64,000 bases of DNA from Stratiolaelaps scimitus (taxonomy: Eukaryota > Arthropoda > Arachnida > Mesostigmata > Laelapidae). Position numbers and translations under genes: made by a program. Within the stretch, counting starts at the first letter, position 1; each line of letters starts with the position of its first letter. This document shows, in pieces, positions 36,267-49,044 of this stretch. The stretch spans positions 18,662,001-18,726,000 of the forward strand of contig JABWDB010000004.1 in assembly GCA_019614645.1 (NCBI GenBank), read 5' to 3'. The notes beneath the pieces are model-generated. The model worked only from the letters and a program-made list of their open reading frames with translations. It made no database searches and was not told the DNA's origin.

Positions 36267-38087
36267 CATCATCAATTTAACTCGAAGGCATTGGACATAA
36301 CACTAAGTAATAAGGTAATAACACCACATATGAGTTTTTATTATTTTTGTCGTTCTTCATTATTATTACTTATTGATTATATTTGTTCGTACTAATCAAT
36401 TTATTTATTTGGTGTCGTATGTTATCAGACGTAACGTCCGTTTTCGACGAGCAACAAATTCACCTCTCTGGTATTCTTCTTTAACCAATCTTTGATGCCC
36501 AGACCGGGGGAACTGTCTTAATAGTAGATCCTTTACCGAAACCAGCAGATACCAACGTAACGATTAAGTCCAAGACGCATCGTCACTATTGGAAGTCGCC
36601 GATCTCGATTGCGGAAGACACGACTGAGACTATCTACCTATGTAGTTATGCATCCATCTATCAATTAATCAATACTATAGTTTTCAATCCTTTGCCAAGA
36701 GAGATCGAACCCGCTTAATTGCCATTGGGAAGAGATGAGCGGGTTTGCATTTGTGTACGCGTGGGTGAGGGGGGGGTCGCTTGTGTGGCCATTTACGACA
36801 ACATGTTTAACCGATCTAGCTATTCCGAGTTTACAGACGGCAGCGTGATTTAAATGGCCGAATGTACATATCATGAGGTGACTCTGAATTCACTGTTACT
36901 CATAAACAGACAGTGCCGAATGGCTGCAGCGGCTCGACACGCTGTGGTGCCGAGGCTCATGCAGTGAACATGCGCGCATTGACTCATTTTCGGGCGGCTC
37001 TGGACAGCGGAAAGAAATCGAACCTAAGCAAAGCCAGTTTACCTGGTACATCTTGGTTTCCCTGCCTCTCTGTTTTGTCCTCAGATAGTATCCGCTAGGT
37101 TATGCAATTATTGTCGCATACACCAGTCTGTAACGGTGGTAGACGCTGTCAAAAGCACGAGCAGTGGAAACGGTCGAGTAAATTCCATGAGCGCAAATCA
37201 TCTTGGATCCGGTTAGCTGCACTGTACTTTGTCTGCTTGGTCCTATAGCTCCAGTGTCCACGTCTGTCGCCGCTATCGAATGAAGCTGCTTTTGTGTAAC
37301 ATCTCATCTCAGTACACGTCGCTAGTCCACCCACATTCGGCACAGATATATACACGCACACACACATACATCACGGACACCCTGAGATTGCAGAACAAAG
37401 AAGCGTTATCGTCACGAATCACAGATATATGCGGCCGTATCAACGTGCCATCGCGCCAGCTCAATCTGGAATCAGCCAGGCCGCTGGGAACGTCACTAGT
37501 GATTAGCGAATGCACATCATTCAAGCATCGCGTCTAGCGTTCCGAGCGTCACAACCTGAAGGTCTAAAGGACGCCATAAGTGGTCCATCTACCCTTAGTC
37601 GTATGTGCCGGAATATTTGTTGAGGGGAGACAACCACACGACGCCTGCAATGACATGATCCCCAACCGTCGACGACGCCGCCGCTACTCAGCGTATCATA
37701 CGAGGCAAAGCATTTCGTTAGCGTCTTCAGCATCGGAAGGCGAGCGATAGATTCGCCGAAGAATGAGCAACGTCGTCTTCTTTACGTATTCATTACGTCA
37801 CCAGCTTCGTCTGAGCGCGTAATGTGCGGCAGCGTAATCGCGGGCCTTGTCTGTCTGGTTGCGTGCGCGCGTGCGTCTGGATCGTCTCGCGATCTTCTAG
37901 ATGATGTGACGCTTCCCATTGCTCCCGTCAGCCTTGCTGCCTTCGGGCCCTCAGTGGCCGCCCTCCCTCCGCTTGGGTGTCGCCCTGCCGTAGGCGAAAT
38001 CGAATTATCCCTCGCGCTTTTCTCACGACGACGCCGCCGCCGCCGCCACCGTCACAAATGCTGGTTACTGCTACTGCAAACGCTCAC

Positions 38088-38218
38088 CCTGGTTGCTGGT
38101 TTTGGTGCTGCTGTTGCTGCTGCGGGACCCCTGCCGTTGCCGAAGCTGAGTTGGTGGCCTCGCTAGTTGAGCCGTAACACTGTGAGTGTGAATGTGCGTT
38201 TGTGTGATCTTCACTCAT
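38088..38218 (-). CDS. Candidate Gln-rich start exon (possibly of the cyclase gene)
   Basis: On the minus strand an ATG at 38218-38216, with an in-frame TAG nine codons upstream, opens 43 codons that end in a strong donor, GTGAGC. The product is His/Ser-rich at first and ends in a Gln-rich run (PQQQQQHQNQQPG). It could be the missing first coding exon of the adenylate cyclase about 9.3 kb downstream. The donor leaves two bases, whereas the likeliest acceptor of the next exon (28787) needs one. An alternative acceptor four bases further in (CGAG|T) would fit, or an intermediate exon may exist. A plus-strand frame (37822-38166) overlaps it, so coding status is unproven. Confidence 0.3.
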
Positions 38219-38954
38219 CACGTTAGTATGTTTGTGCCTCACCCAAAGTGTCGGCTAACTCGGTCGGAAGCGGATCAACTACTTAGCACGTGCCCTGGAT
38301 ACCCGCATCGTTGACGCTGACGTTGACGGTGCCATACGCCCAATATGGGCACCAGTTTCTTGGAGCAGATTCGTCCGATTTGACGAAAAACATTTAACGC
38401 ATTTCGCCCCTGCCAGCAGCTGGTAGTGGTACCTTGCTAAAACAATATATGTATGTATTTGTTACTACGTATTGGTAGTGCTGTGTGATCTTCCTCTAGT
38501 GCTTGGCGAGTGGAGCGTTGAAATAGTCGTACACCAGGCTCTTGCCAGAGCAAGTTCGACAACGGTAACGAATAGTCGGATGTGGAGAACTTGGGGGCTA
38601 TACCGCAATCACGAGTGAGTCAAGAGGAACACAATGCAATACAAAATGTGGCTTATGGACGGAACTGCAAGTTGTTGCATCGCTTAAGCCTTCGTAAAAG
38701 AAAATAATAACTAAATATAAATCACGTGAAAGAAGAACATAGGTGGATATGCTTTAACCCGAAACTAGAAAAAAAAACAGATAAAACGTACGTGAAATCA
38801 GCAGAAATATAGAGCTTCAGGTGAACAAACCACTACTAAATTAAATCACACACACATATATACCTCGTTGAAACAAAGGTAGCTGCGATGAGTGCCTATA
38901 GAATTCAAAGTGAAAACGGTTAAAGGTTATTTCTTTAGTATTTTTTTTCTTTTT
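38219..38954. other. Intergenic stretch, nothing recognised
   Basis: No exon, RNA gene or long repeat is visible. It precedes the first copy of the duplicated unit. Confidence 0.5.
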
Positions 38955-39106
38955 GAGAGGAGGAAATTTTCTTCAAACGCACGGACACCTCCAGAGACAC
39001 CTTCCAATCTTCATGATAGTGGGCCAATCCAGTGCAGGGAGGTTGACGTTGATGACAAAACTCCGCCTTTGCCTGCTAAAACCGTCCTCTGCTGAGAGTC
39101 TATCTC
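38955..39106 (+). repeat. Duplicated coding-like unit, copy 1
   Basis: This 152 bp stretch recurs at 51891-52050. In the shared frame it encodes NARTPPETPSNLHDSG followed by PIQCREVDVDDKTPPLPAK and ends in TGA at 39093-39095. Between the copies, five of eight codon substitutions are synonymous, the other three are conservative, and both indels inside the frame are 3 nt. The flanking sequence is unrelated. A T-rich tract before GAG|AGG could be a splice acceptor. It may be a terminal exon or a fragment copied from a real gene elsewhere. The product is not recognised. Confidence 0.75.
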
Positions 39107-39888
39107 TTCCCCAGAGTCGGCACGCTTGGCATTACTTCGATCTCTGGGGGAGGTGTGTACTGCTCCAGCTAGTGCCATCTATAGCCATTTCTTTGATTAC
39201 TTCCCAAAAACTGTCCAGTCTAACTTAGTGACTATAACGATGGAGCCGATCACAAGGTCAACCATACATACCAATCAACTAATCGAAATATAGAGGCCTA
39301 CACGACAATTACCTAAATTATTATAATTATTATTATGGCGAAAGGTGAATGCAAATATCGTGTACAGCTCTCATCGTGTATCGCATATTTTCCACTACTT
39401 TATGACCACTCGAAAAAATCCTCATCTGATCAGGTCTCGCTACGTTTCTGCTAAAAGCAATAAATATTTGCAACGTGCGTTCAGAGCTCGATGAAAATCC
39501 GCAATCGCTTATCGAATACGGCCCTCGGCTACTACAGAGGATATTTCGCTAGATGATAACCCAGCGATGTGAGATGATGACTGCACATTCCTCAATTAAA
39601 AATTAGGTGGAATTTATTTTTACCGTTTGCCGCGGTCGTGCCCGGAATTTATCTCGAAAAATTACGCATAATCGGAACTCGGACCGGACACAGATATTGG
39701 TGCAGCAGGAGGCCCCGGAGTGGCTGATCTTCAATGAAAATCGTGCAGCTTATGCTCAATGAAACCTAGAACCTGTTCGCCAAATCAATTAAATGTATAT
39801 ATACTATAGTGCCTTCTAAGTCTCCTAATATACAACAATACGACGTACGCAACGGTGCGTACAGAGAGTGTTGAAAAAGCAAGACGCG

Positions 39889-39917
39889 ATTGTGGCCGCA
39901 TTATCCAGAGCCATAAC
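39889..39917 (-). repeat. Second tRNA-like repeat family, copy 2
   Basis: On the minus strand GTTATGGCTCTGGATAATGC followed by GGCCACAAT matches the element at 26930-26959 with a few differences. Only the A-box half is recognisable. Confidence 0.45.
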
Positions 39918-42559
39918 GGATCGACGGTCTGGATAGCCTTGGGCCAAAACGAATTCTGTGCTTGACAGCGAAACTTTCTGATTTCGGCTAAATATCAAAG
40001 TGAACTAAATACGTCATAACCAGCGAGGCGGGTGGACGAGATCCAGAGTCGATCCGTCCACTCTACTGGGAATATCAACAGGTGAATGCAACTTCGCATA
40101 AACGGCAGTGCCAATATGTGATTCACTGTCGCGAGGGCCGTGACCGGATTAGATGGGAGCTAGTTTTGCCGAATCTAGCCAGATACGATGCACGTTTCCC
40201 GAACTCCACATATGACTGTATACCTTGCCTGCTCGCGCTGGATAGGTATCACGTCTTTTAATGGGTTACTATTGTTAGGGAGAACCGAAAGCGTCGGAGC
40301 CCCGAAGCTCGCATACGAAAACAGCAGAAGCAGCGTCAAAGTACAATCTCTTTCATCTACTTATTATTTCAAACAATGAACACAACAACGAACCACAAAA
40401 CGATAGATATGTATCTCGGATAGAGAAAACCTAATGGAGGAATCTCGTGCCGAAATGAGCTGTGTCAAATATCGCAAAGCGTAAACAAATGCCTCACTTC
40501 CTCCACAATGACATCTGCCCACGTCATCGGCGTTGTCGTATCATTTGTCAGATAACTACCCACTGCCAGCTCCGTTCTCCACAAACACACACACACACAT
40601 ACACATAATGCGTTTTAAGTAAAATGGGCAAAATTCATGCGTTCGACAATAAACACTAATTGAACGAAAGTGTGAAACGATCTGTAATTGATGTTCCTTT
40701 ATTGGATCTGTGAGAGGGTGAACAGGAGGTGAGTTGGGCGTGTGACATTCACTTTTGAACTCGCAAAATGTCAGCATAGTGTCGCCCTTTTTCTTCTCAA
40801 TCATCTGCTTGCTTGTTTGACTGTTTATATGCCTGAGAACAAGCGGATCATAGTTAGGTGTGGCGCTGTAACAATGTATAGCCTCGAAAAGTTGAAACAT
40901 TTGGTGAAGGGCTGGTGGTTCCCGAGAAATGTTATAGAAGCCGAAAGGGTTTCTCGTAATATGCTTATTGGGATAATTGAAGGCCGACAAGTGTGTCGTT
41001 TTGGCTTTCGCATATATATATATATATATGTGCTGCATGCAAGTATGCAAAAACGTGCCAAACAATATACTCTGATATTGCACAGAAGTTCCTGCAACGT
41101 ATCTTTGAAGAAATTGTTACACCATTCTTTTGCCCTGCATTGAACTATTGTCTACAACTGATTCGATACTATTAACTAGTTCGTGCAGCAAAATAAGTTG
41201 CACTGAGATGATGCCTCACAGGCAGTCTATATTTTTGCTGCAGTGATAATGGATGACAAACTGGTGCGAGACAGACTTAGATCGATACTGCCTTGTTATC
41301 CCAACCAAAATACACATTGTGCATACTCAGTCCATTGTTATTGTACCCGTCAATTGTATCCCGAACGAATAGTGCCTGCAAGACTTCAATCAACACAGGT
41401 TGAGACCCATACATAGCCTCTTGTGAAGGCGGCAAGAAATTGGCTGCTACCATCGTCACGTTCTATACAATGAAGCGGATGAAGATCTAGACGAATTGTA
41501 TGTTCTAACTGTTATGTGTAGCACAGCGGTCGATACAAATTATATGCGAAGACTACAAACCGGGTTTCTGAGTTCAGAGCAGAGTCTATTTCGATGATAC
41601 AAACGATCCGAGGTAGCATCTGCTGTGTCGGGCGGACTTATATTTCATGAATAGTTGTTTTTAAGACTGGCCGAGATGCGTGTACTGATACTGATTCTTC
41701 TATTTCAGGATACATTTTGGGGATAGCCTTTGTAGGGCTACTATATTCACCCGTCTACAAGTGCTGCGAGATTAACCATCTCAAATCGAGTGATTACAGC
41801 CAGCCTTCTATTGATTGCCACTCTGGTTATAATCGTCGAGCGAGGATATTCGCAATCCTGATTAGGCCACCTACCAACGAATGATTGGCGTTCACGTTCA
41901 ACTTGTTGTTCGAGACGGCGACTTGCAGAAAGTTATTCGCTGAGATATTCTATTCAGGAAATACAAGTCGGACTTACTTTTGCCAGGCCTGGTGGACGGC
42001 GCCCATATAGCCCTAGACGTGCATGACCTACCGCGCTAAAAATCGACCACTTGTCACTACGCTTGGTGCCATTAGGACTTCATCAGAAATCGAAAGCTTT
42101 TCCATAAATGAATACTAGTACCATATTGAAATACATATGACACAAACACCGATACAGATGTCATCCAAATAATAATTAACGCCTTATTTCAAAGGTCGGT
42201 TTAACAATATGTGAGTTGGCTGCCATGTGTTTGCCAAGAAGAAGAAGTCATATGTTGTGAAAGAGCTACCACCACTCACGTGTAACGTGATGTTTTGAAT
42301 ATTTTATAGTCTTTTGCTTAACGCAAACTTAAAGCATTGAAAAATTTTGCAGTTTCCTCAATAAACCTCAATGTGAATGAATGAATGATGTAATGATCAT
42401 TTGCCATATTAGTCAAATGCGACTCGCGATCGTATAGACCCACTTCCGCGAGGAAATATTCCCGCGGAGGTTGACTCGCCACTGATTATCACCCAGCCAA
42501 TCTGTCTCCTTCTAATTCGTGTCGCCGCCATCTCACCAACATGCCTATGAGAACACAAA

Positions 42560-42660
42560 CGATCACACAACTCCGTGAGGCCAGCCATCACAGGATTTGA
42601 ACCTGCAACAAATTCCCGCAATCGGTCTGTATTTAAGCTGTACGCCTAGCTACCTCGATA
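42560..42660 (-). repeat. tRNA-like SINE remnant
   Basis: On the minus strand a B box, GGTTCAAATCC, occurs at 42603-42593 with an A-box-like TAGCTAGGCGT about 50 bases before it. The acceptor stem does not pair, which argues against a functional tRNA. Confidence 0.45.
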
Positions 42661-43988
42661 CTGCCGTCTCAGCCGCTACCACGAGAGAACGGGGGAAGGT
42701 GGTCATAAATATCTCTATGTTATTTCGAGATAAGCCATAGCCTGTCCATATTTATCCGTTCGCGCTGATCAAAGCGGTTAATCAAAGTCGGCAAGGGTAA
42801 AGGATTGTACGAGTGTGTGTGTATCCTTCGTGTTGCAAAAATCGTATGGCCTTCCCCGATGGCAAATTGGCAAAAAAAGCCCGCCATTGTGTGGGATTTA
42901 TGTAGCATCCTGTTAAATTCGAATGCCACATGAAGTAAATAGGCTGACATTCTTGAATTGCGAGCGGATTCTGTATAAATTTTCAATGTACCTCTGGAAA
43001 CAGTTTGTCATCGAGGTATCACCACCACCTTTTACCCTCTGTGTTGCATCGAGGTGTTAAGTTAATGATGATAATGAAGATCAAGGTTGCACGATATGTA
43101 TACATTATACGAACATCATGCATCAAAATTTCACCTTAAGGTGTAATTGCCTACATTGGTGTATATACTCACGACTATAACGATTAGATCTTCATCTCCA
43201 TGCTTTGAGATACAATGTTATGTGCATGATTCCAGCAGCTATGGCTCGCCACCGGTCGATCAGTTGCGACCAATAAGACGTTCTTTCTTCCGAAAAGTTC
43301 AGAGGTGTTCTTAGGCGTGTCCGAGCTTCTCAAATGCTACAAGCACTCTTTGTTTCATTCAAGCGCAGTCAGTCAATGACCTGCTGATAATACGCTAATA
43401 AGTTCACTCAAGCCAATACAAACAGGTCTAGTTCAACAGATGCTGACAGATACGACAAGGTCGTACCGTACCTATGTGCAATATACATATATATATACTG
43501 TAGACGTACTTTCCCTCAGCGTTCGAATGAATACGATGAAAATCCATTATTCACTACCATTATTGTACTACCGTCACCGGTGGAAGTACTGTCGCGGCCA
43601 GACGAGATCAGCATCACCATCGTCATCATATGATAATGCGCATTATATCAGCAGCAGCAGCAGCAACCATAGCATTCGCGGTGATACCGTCGTGATTCTC
43701 ACAATATCATTCTCGGCGTTCGTAGCACACGGCATGATCCCATCAGTAGTCGCTGTGGGACTAACGTATTATTGTTGTAATCCGACGCCGACAGGAGCAG
43801 AGCTGGTCGCAATCAGCTCAGTACTATCTTTTGATGCAGACGGCGGCGACGGTGGTAGAGAGCGCTGGGGAAACCAAATATGTCTGTATGAGTGTATCAA
43901 AATATCGCTACTAGCCAGCCAACCAGTCAGCCAGCCAGCCTAAGTAAGTAAGCAACCAACTGGTGCTGCTGATCCTGCTGTTGTTGGC

Positions 43989-44125
43989 TGATTCAGAGTG
44001 AAATAGGTATACCACCAGCAGCAGCGCCAACTACCTCCACCGCCGCCACAGCTACGACTATTTCGACCACGACCACCTCCACAACTGCGGCTGCTGTTGA
44101 TGCAGCAGCATCAGCAGCAACTACC
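43989..44125. repeat. Imperfect CAG/ACC trinucleotide-rich tract
   Basis: Clusters of CAG, GCA, ACC and GCC triplets. One plus-strand frame reads as Thr/Ala/Ser-rich, but the tract merges into (TA)n at 44149-44166, so a decayed triplet repeat is more likely than an exon. Confidence 0.5.
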
Positions 44126-44596
44126 ACACGTACTGTGCCGTTGATTTCTATATATATATATATATAGAAGAACAGAAGTAGCACTTTTGTTAGGTGTAAA
44201 TGCAATTATATATATATATGTATATATATAGTGTGCGGCTAAGTATGTAGGTATGTGCCTTCTGTTGCTGGATGCTGCTAATGAATTAACCAATGACTGC
44301 ATCACGAAGTCTTCGTTGACAATCTAATTAGCATCTTTGGAATATGCTTAGGTAGACGACTATGGATGGCATATTAGAACTAATGGAATTCGCAGGTAAT
44401 AATAATAATATAATAGTAATAATCATATAATAATAATCACAACTGCCGATGATGCAATCTCGGATTTATCTGCAACACTGCGTTAGCGTTTGTTTGAAAA
44501 GCGCGTTAAACAACGGCGAGATGCAAAAGATAACGTTGGGCAATCTGCGTTTGCAATGCTTCGCGATATATAAACCATTCGAAAGCGCTTTTATAG

Positions 44597-44628
44597 ACTT
44601 TTTAGACCCTGTGACTTTTTAGACCCTG
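44597..44628. repeat. 17 bp tandem duplication
   Basis: GACTTTTTAGACCCT occurs twice, with GT between the copies. Confidence 0.85.
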
Positions 44629-47600
44629 AGTGAGTATCATCCAATGTATGCTATATAGTATATAAGAGCAAGTAATAGCTCAATTGAAAATTTATTCAAA
44701 AATATGTTAAAACACAATTTAACTATTATAATTAAGTTATTTGTATCTATTTCTGCATTGGCGTTTCACTGACGTAGTAACCAAAATTCTTCTTCGTGTG
44801 AATTACTGATAAATTTCACCGAGTTAATTCAAGGTCAATGCTGCAATCATCTAATGGTCGGGTACCGAGATTGCTTTTTTTTTACGATTTCGATACAGTT
44901 CAATCATATACGAGCATTGCACGTGATCGACTCAAATGCTTCTACGATGTAACTTGCTTCTCGTGGCTAAATCGAACACCGATCGAAATAGCAGCACAAT
45001 TGAACTGTGAGTGATCGTAATTATTCGTTATTGGGACAGGAGGGAGTCATCGGCCAAGGGATGAGGTATCGTATCTGCAAAAATTCTATTTTTCGAAATA
45101 ACCCCGTCGAACTCAGACTCCGCCCCCCTGAGCCCGGCAATTGACTCTGCCTTGAGCATAGCCTGTATGAACGATATGAACGAGCAACACAGTTGTTGAC
45201 AATGTATAAGAACATGACTTAATCATACCTCCCACAAAAAAGCGATAGCAAATATAATGGAGCTAGCGTGTCTAGGGAAGCGTTGATCATATCTTACATG
45301 CGGACTAACTGTGTCTAATTTCTTCCAGAGTAATCGAACAAATACTGCTACAAGCATGTGGCCATGTATTGAGGATATTGAGATACGTTGTCGCGTGGTG
45401 CTTTAACACTCTAAGATATGTATTTCTCCGGCAACGGAGGGAGCCGAAATTCAACACTACGACGCATATATTGTCGAGTCGGTATTCTTAACATCCAGCC
45501 ACATATTCATTACTTCATGATCCCCAGACGTGAAAATCGTTTAGGAAAAGCTTCACGGAATACGTCAGTCAGCTGGGTGTATTCTAAATGGCGATGAACG
45601 TCCCGGGGATATTTTTGATGAGCACGTTGAATTGCCAAATAGAATTATGGACTCGAAGCTATGAGAACGGAAAATCTAGAAGAAAGCGATTTTCTTTACA
45701 CGATTTGACCTCGACGGCTATATGTAATTGAAAATAAAAACAAACAAAAATGTAGTATGTTAATGGGGCACAGTTCAACTTTCGTGTGTGAATTATTGAT
45801 TCGTATATTGTTGCTACGATATGATCCGCTGAAGAGAAGTTATCAAGTTGTAGAGACCTCCAATAACCGTAGGGTTACTGGACCGCATACTGTAATTTTG
45901 GCAAACTCGTTAATTTTCTATATTTTTAATGTATTTAATCTAGACAATAAACGAATTCGAACATGTGTTCTGTACAGAACATGCCACATATACGAGGCGC
46001 GTTAATTCAATCATTGCTAAACTGGCAGTCGAAGCTTATTTTAACCACGAAGTTGCCTAATCCACCCGGTGTCCAATGTACGATATTCAATGTGATCTCG
46101 GTGTTCAGTGTCCCAAATGAGGCTTGTCTTTAGACCCTTTCGCTACGAATGTCTTCATCGTGTCAAATCAACGAAATTCACTTTCGTCAAGTAACTTTCC
46201 GAGAACTATCGTGTTCTATAATCAATTGCTCACCTTAAGTGTCCTCTACCAGCGCATCAATGACGAGCAAAACAAAATTAACATCCGGTCAGGGTCTCGA
46301 CGAAATTAGACCATAGTTCGACGAGACGAGTTCATACAGACGATAACAAACAGCGGTTGAAGCTCAAACGGACAAATCACAGACTATTGGCTATTGCTTC
46401 CTCTTCTGTCGGCACACACAGGGCACAGAATTCATCCAGATCAGGTATCCGAACGGGGCACGATTCACCTCAAATCATCACCGCCTAATGCACTGAGCAA
46501 ACCGCTGAGGTTCGTCACACGTTAATAACACCACCTGCTGACTGTACCAGGGCTAATTGTAAGACCGATATAGCGCTATTGATGGGCGCCAGGCTTCGTT
46601 CATGCACCCGTCATCCGTTAATCACTTTCCGGCGAATTTCTAATCATAGCGTCATCACCACGAACGAGGGTGGTCGCTCAGCTGAACGCAAGACGCCGGC
46701 CGTCGAAGGTTGTACTCCGTTGCGCGATTCTGTGCATTCAACGCTGCTCTATCGTCGATGTGATCTCCCGATGACAGCTTATTCTGTTCTCGATATTTTT
46801 TCCTCTATAACCTCTCAAAAGGTGAACACTGCAGCGTGCTTAGACAAGAAAACAAATTAAAGTACAACAAAAACAACAACAATCACAACAGCTGTTGCCG
46901 AAGCCGTCCAGCGAGTGTGTAGGTCTGTGTCGGTGCGGTCTTCTTCAACGTGACGACTTAGCGGTGACGACGACGACGATTGTTCAATACTGCTTCGCCC
47001 ATGTAGCGATCGATGCGGAGCATCTCGCAAGGCGATCTCATCTACACGTCAACGACACTCCTCTTTTCATCGATAGGCTCGCCGTTCCGTTGCTCTTGAG
47101 TAGCCGACAGGCGTCTTCCCTTGCCTCGGTGCCACAATATCTCGTCGAGAGAAACGGGGGACGTTCTCGCCATGCAGGAGAACCGCACTCACAGAAATCC
47201 CTTGTAGACACTAGCAGTTCGTGGCATGAAGGGATCCCCCGTAGAAGCTAGCCTTAGCTGAGAGCGTGCGCGAAGAATTGCTCACCCGTCGCTTGATCGA
47301 GCCTCGATCGAGCGTGGCACGAGCGACGCCACACGAAACGTGAGAAAATTCAGTACAGAAATGATGAGATTCACCCTCGTCCACCAGCGATCTCAACATA
47401 CGACGTGCTCTATGCGTCAGGTCCCTCTCAAGTGCATTCCTGTTGTGTGAACACTCGTTGCTCGTCAATTTGTCTTCGTCGGCGCTTAAGGCCTGCGATT
47501 GTCTAAAAGACACTTTCGTTCAATCGGCGACAACGGCTGTTTGCTGACGTACAATGCCCGTTGGACTCGCGGCGGCTGAAATTGTTTATTACGATGTTAT

Positions 47601-48234
47601 GGCCTGCCTTATGGGTGATCAACTCTGACACTTATCTCACTCGCACGCAGGCGTATACGAAATCTCTGACATTGCTACGAGTGTATGGAGCTGACGCCTG
47701 CTCGCTGGTGGAAGTTAAGCCACCTGGAGAGACGCCACTGGTGATAGATGAAACGGAGACATTGGGGATTAATGCGGAATAAGCTGCAATCCTACCAAAG
47801 TGTTCGTTCCGATCCACTGCGCTACGCCGGACCGCACTGCCGATCGAATTACACGAACACAAACTACGAGCAGTCGCTAGCTAATTACCGTCCGTTGGGT
47901 GCGCCCTTCGGTCACCTCGTCCTCTGACACGTATACTAGCTGGACAGCTTGACAGGGATCAGTCCTGACGGGGACGACCACCTATTTCACCCGTTTTACA
48001 GAGCGTTGCTTATCTGCAGGTGCGCCTCGATGCGACGAATCATTAGCCGATCTCGAAATTGTTGCTCCCAACCATAGCGGGAGTGCCGTCAGAGGGGTGG
48101 TGCTGACGCGCCTCAAAGGACGCGGCGTAAGTTCTCACCCGATGGCGGTAACGACGATGGCAACGACGCCGTTCTCGTCGCGGGCGATCACAACAGGACA
48201 AGTGCGCAACTCGTTCAGGCGGTTGTGTTCTTCT

Positions 48235-48260
48235 CGCTCCTCCTCTCTCTCTCTCTCTCT
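48235..48260. repeat. (CT)n microsatellite
   Basis: A CT run, read as GAGA on the minus strand. Confidence 0.9.
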
Positions 48261-48673
48261 GGTGCCGTTGCTTGTCGATTCCTTACGTCGCTGCCCTTTA
48301 AAGTAACCTAGTGTTGGATGCTGTTGGCATTGCACGAAACCCCCTCGTCTGCGTCGATGTTTGCCTCTGGTCGTTCCCTTGCTCTCGTCCTGTCCTGCTG
48401 CTCCCCGCTCTGGTACTCGAATAAGCCAACTGACCGTGGTGTCGTCTCTCTCGTGAGTAGTCTGGTGCTGGTCGTGGAGCTACCACTGCTGCTTATGCTG
48501 CAATTGGAGCCGATGTAGACAGAGGGACGGGCCGACCCGTCAAGCAACCGTCAAGCCAACGAACTAACAGGACCGAATCCAACAACCAAAAGCCTGGCTA
48601 CGCGTACGTGGTCCACATATACACTAGTAACTCTCACAGCACTCACTCAATCTCGCATTCTATCTATCTAAGT

Positions 48674-48710
48674 ATCTCTCTCGCTCTCTCTCTCTCTCTA
48701 TTTCTCTCTT
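48674..48710. repeat. (CT)n microsatellite
   Basis: A CT run with one G and one AT interruption. Confidence 0.9.
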
Positions 48711-49007
48711 CCGAGTGACAGTCGCGCACGGACGTGTGGACTGACTTGCGAGATAGCGACCGCGAAACCGGCTAGTCGAGGGTAGAGCCCGCCGTTAGCC
48801 GCACATCGAGAGAGGGTGGTGATTCGGCTGCTACCACAGCAGCAGCAGGAACAGCACACTGCTGTCGCGCGAAGGCCTACAGGGCAAGAAGCCAGCAAGC
48901 CACCACAGCGGTCAGGCAGCCGTCGTTACTTGCCACAGGTGGAAAGGGCCCTATCCTAAGCCACGGTAAGCATCTAGGCGCTAGGTTACCATGTAGGAGT
49001 TGATTGC

Positions 49008-49044
49008 AGAGAGAGAGAGAGAGAGCGAGCGAGACAGAGAGACA
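49008..49044. repeat. (GA)n microsatellite
   Basis: A GA run, opposite in orientation to the two CT arrays just upstream. Confidence 0.9.

Larger units (their letters stand above)
28788..38087. other. Gene-poor region upstream of the cyclase body
   Basis: Probably intron or intergenic DNA. I see microsatellites at 31152-31182, 34366-34397 and 36237-36266, two small stem-loops at 28946-28972 and 29263-29288, and a tRNA-like B box on the minus strand at 36711-36701. Open frames of up to about 125 codons occur, but that length is expected by chance and none shows a recognised domain. Confidence 0.5.

Noticed and set aside
37822..38166. A plus-strand frame with a signal-peptide-like start
   Set aside because: It overlaps the minus-strand Gln-rich exon candidate, and its Arg and Ala runs come from triplet-repeat DNA. 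No support beyond length.
40556..41083. A 175-codon minus-strand open frame
   Set aside because: It runs through a (TA)n and a (GT)n microsatellite, giving Tyr-Ile and Cys-Val repeats, and has no domain. Frames of this length are expected by chance in AT-rich repeat DNA.
42560..42660. A possible tRNA gene on the minus strand, and similar B boxes at 0.7, 50.9 and 54.3 kb
   Set aside because: None has a 7 bp acceptor stem pairing across the expected distance. They fit tRNA-derived retroposon remnants.
43440..43943. A 167-codon plus-strand open frame
   Set aside because: It is low complexity, crosses CAG repeats and ends in a GCCAGCCA-type repeat. No splice context or recognised domain.
47506..47782. 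A 91-codon plus-strand frame with plausible amino acid mix
   Set aside because: No ATG near its start, no clear splice partner, no recognised family. It lies in the CG-rich island where stop codons are rarer.
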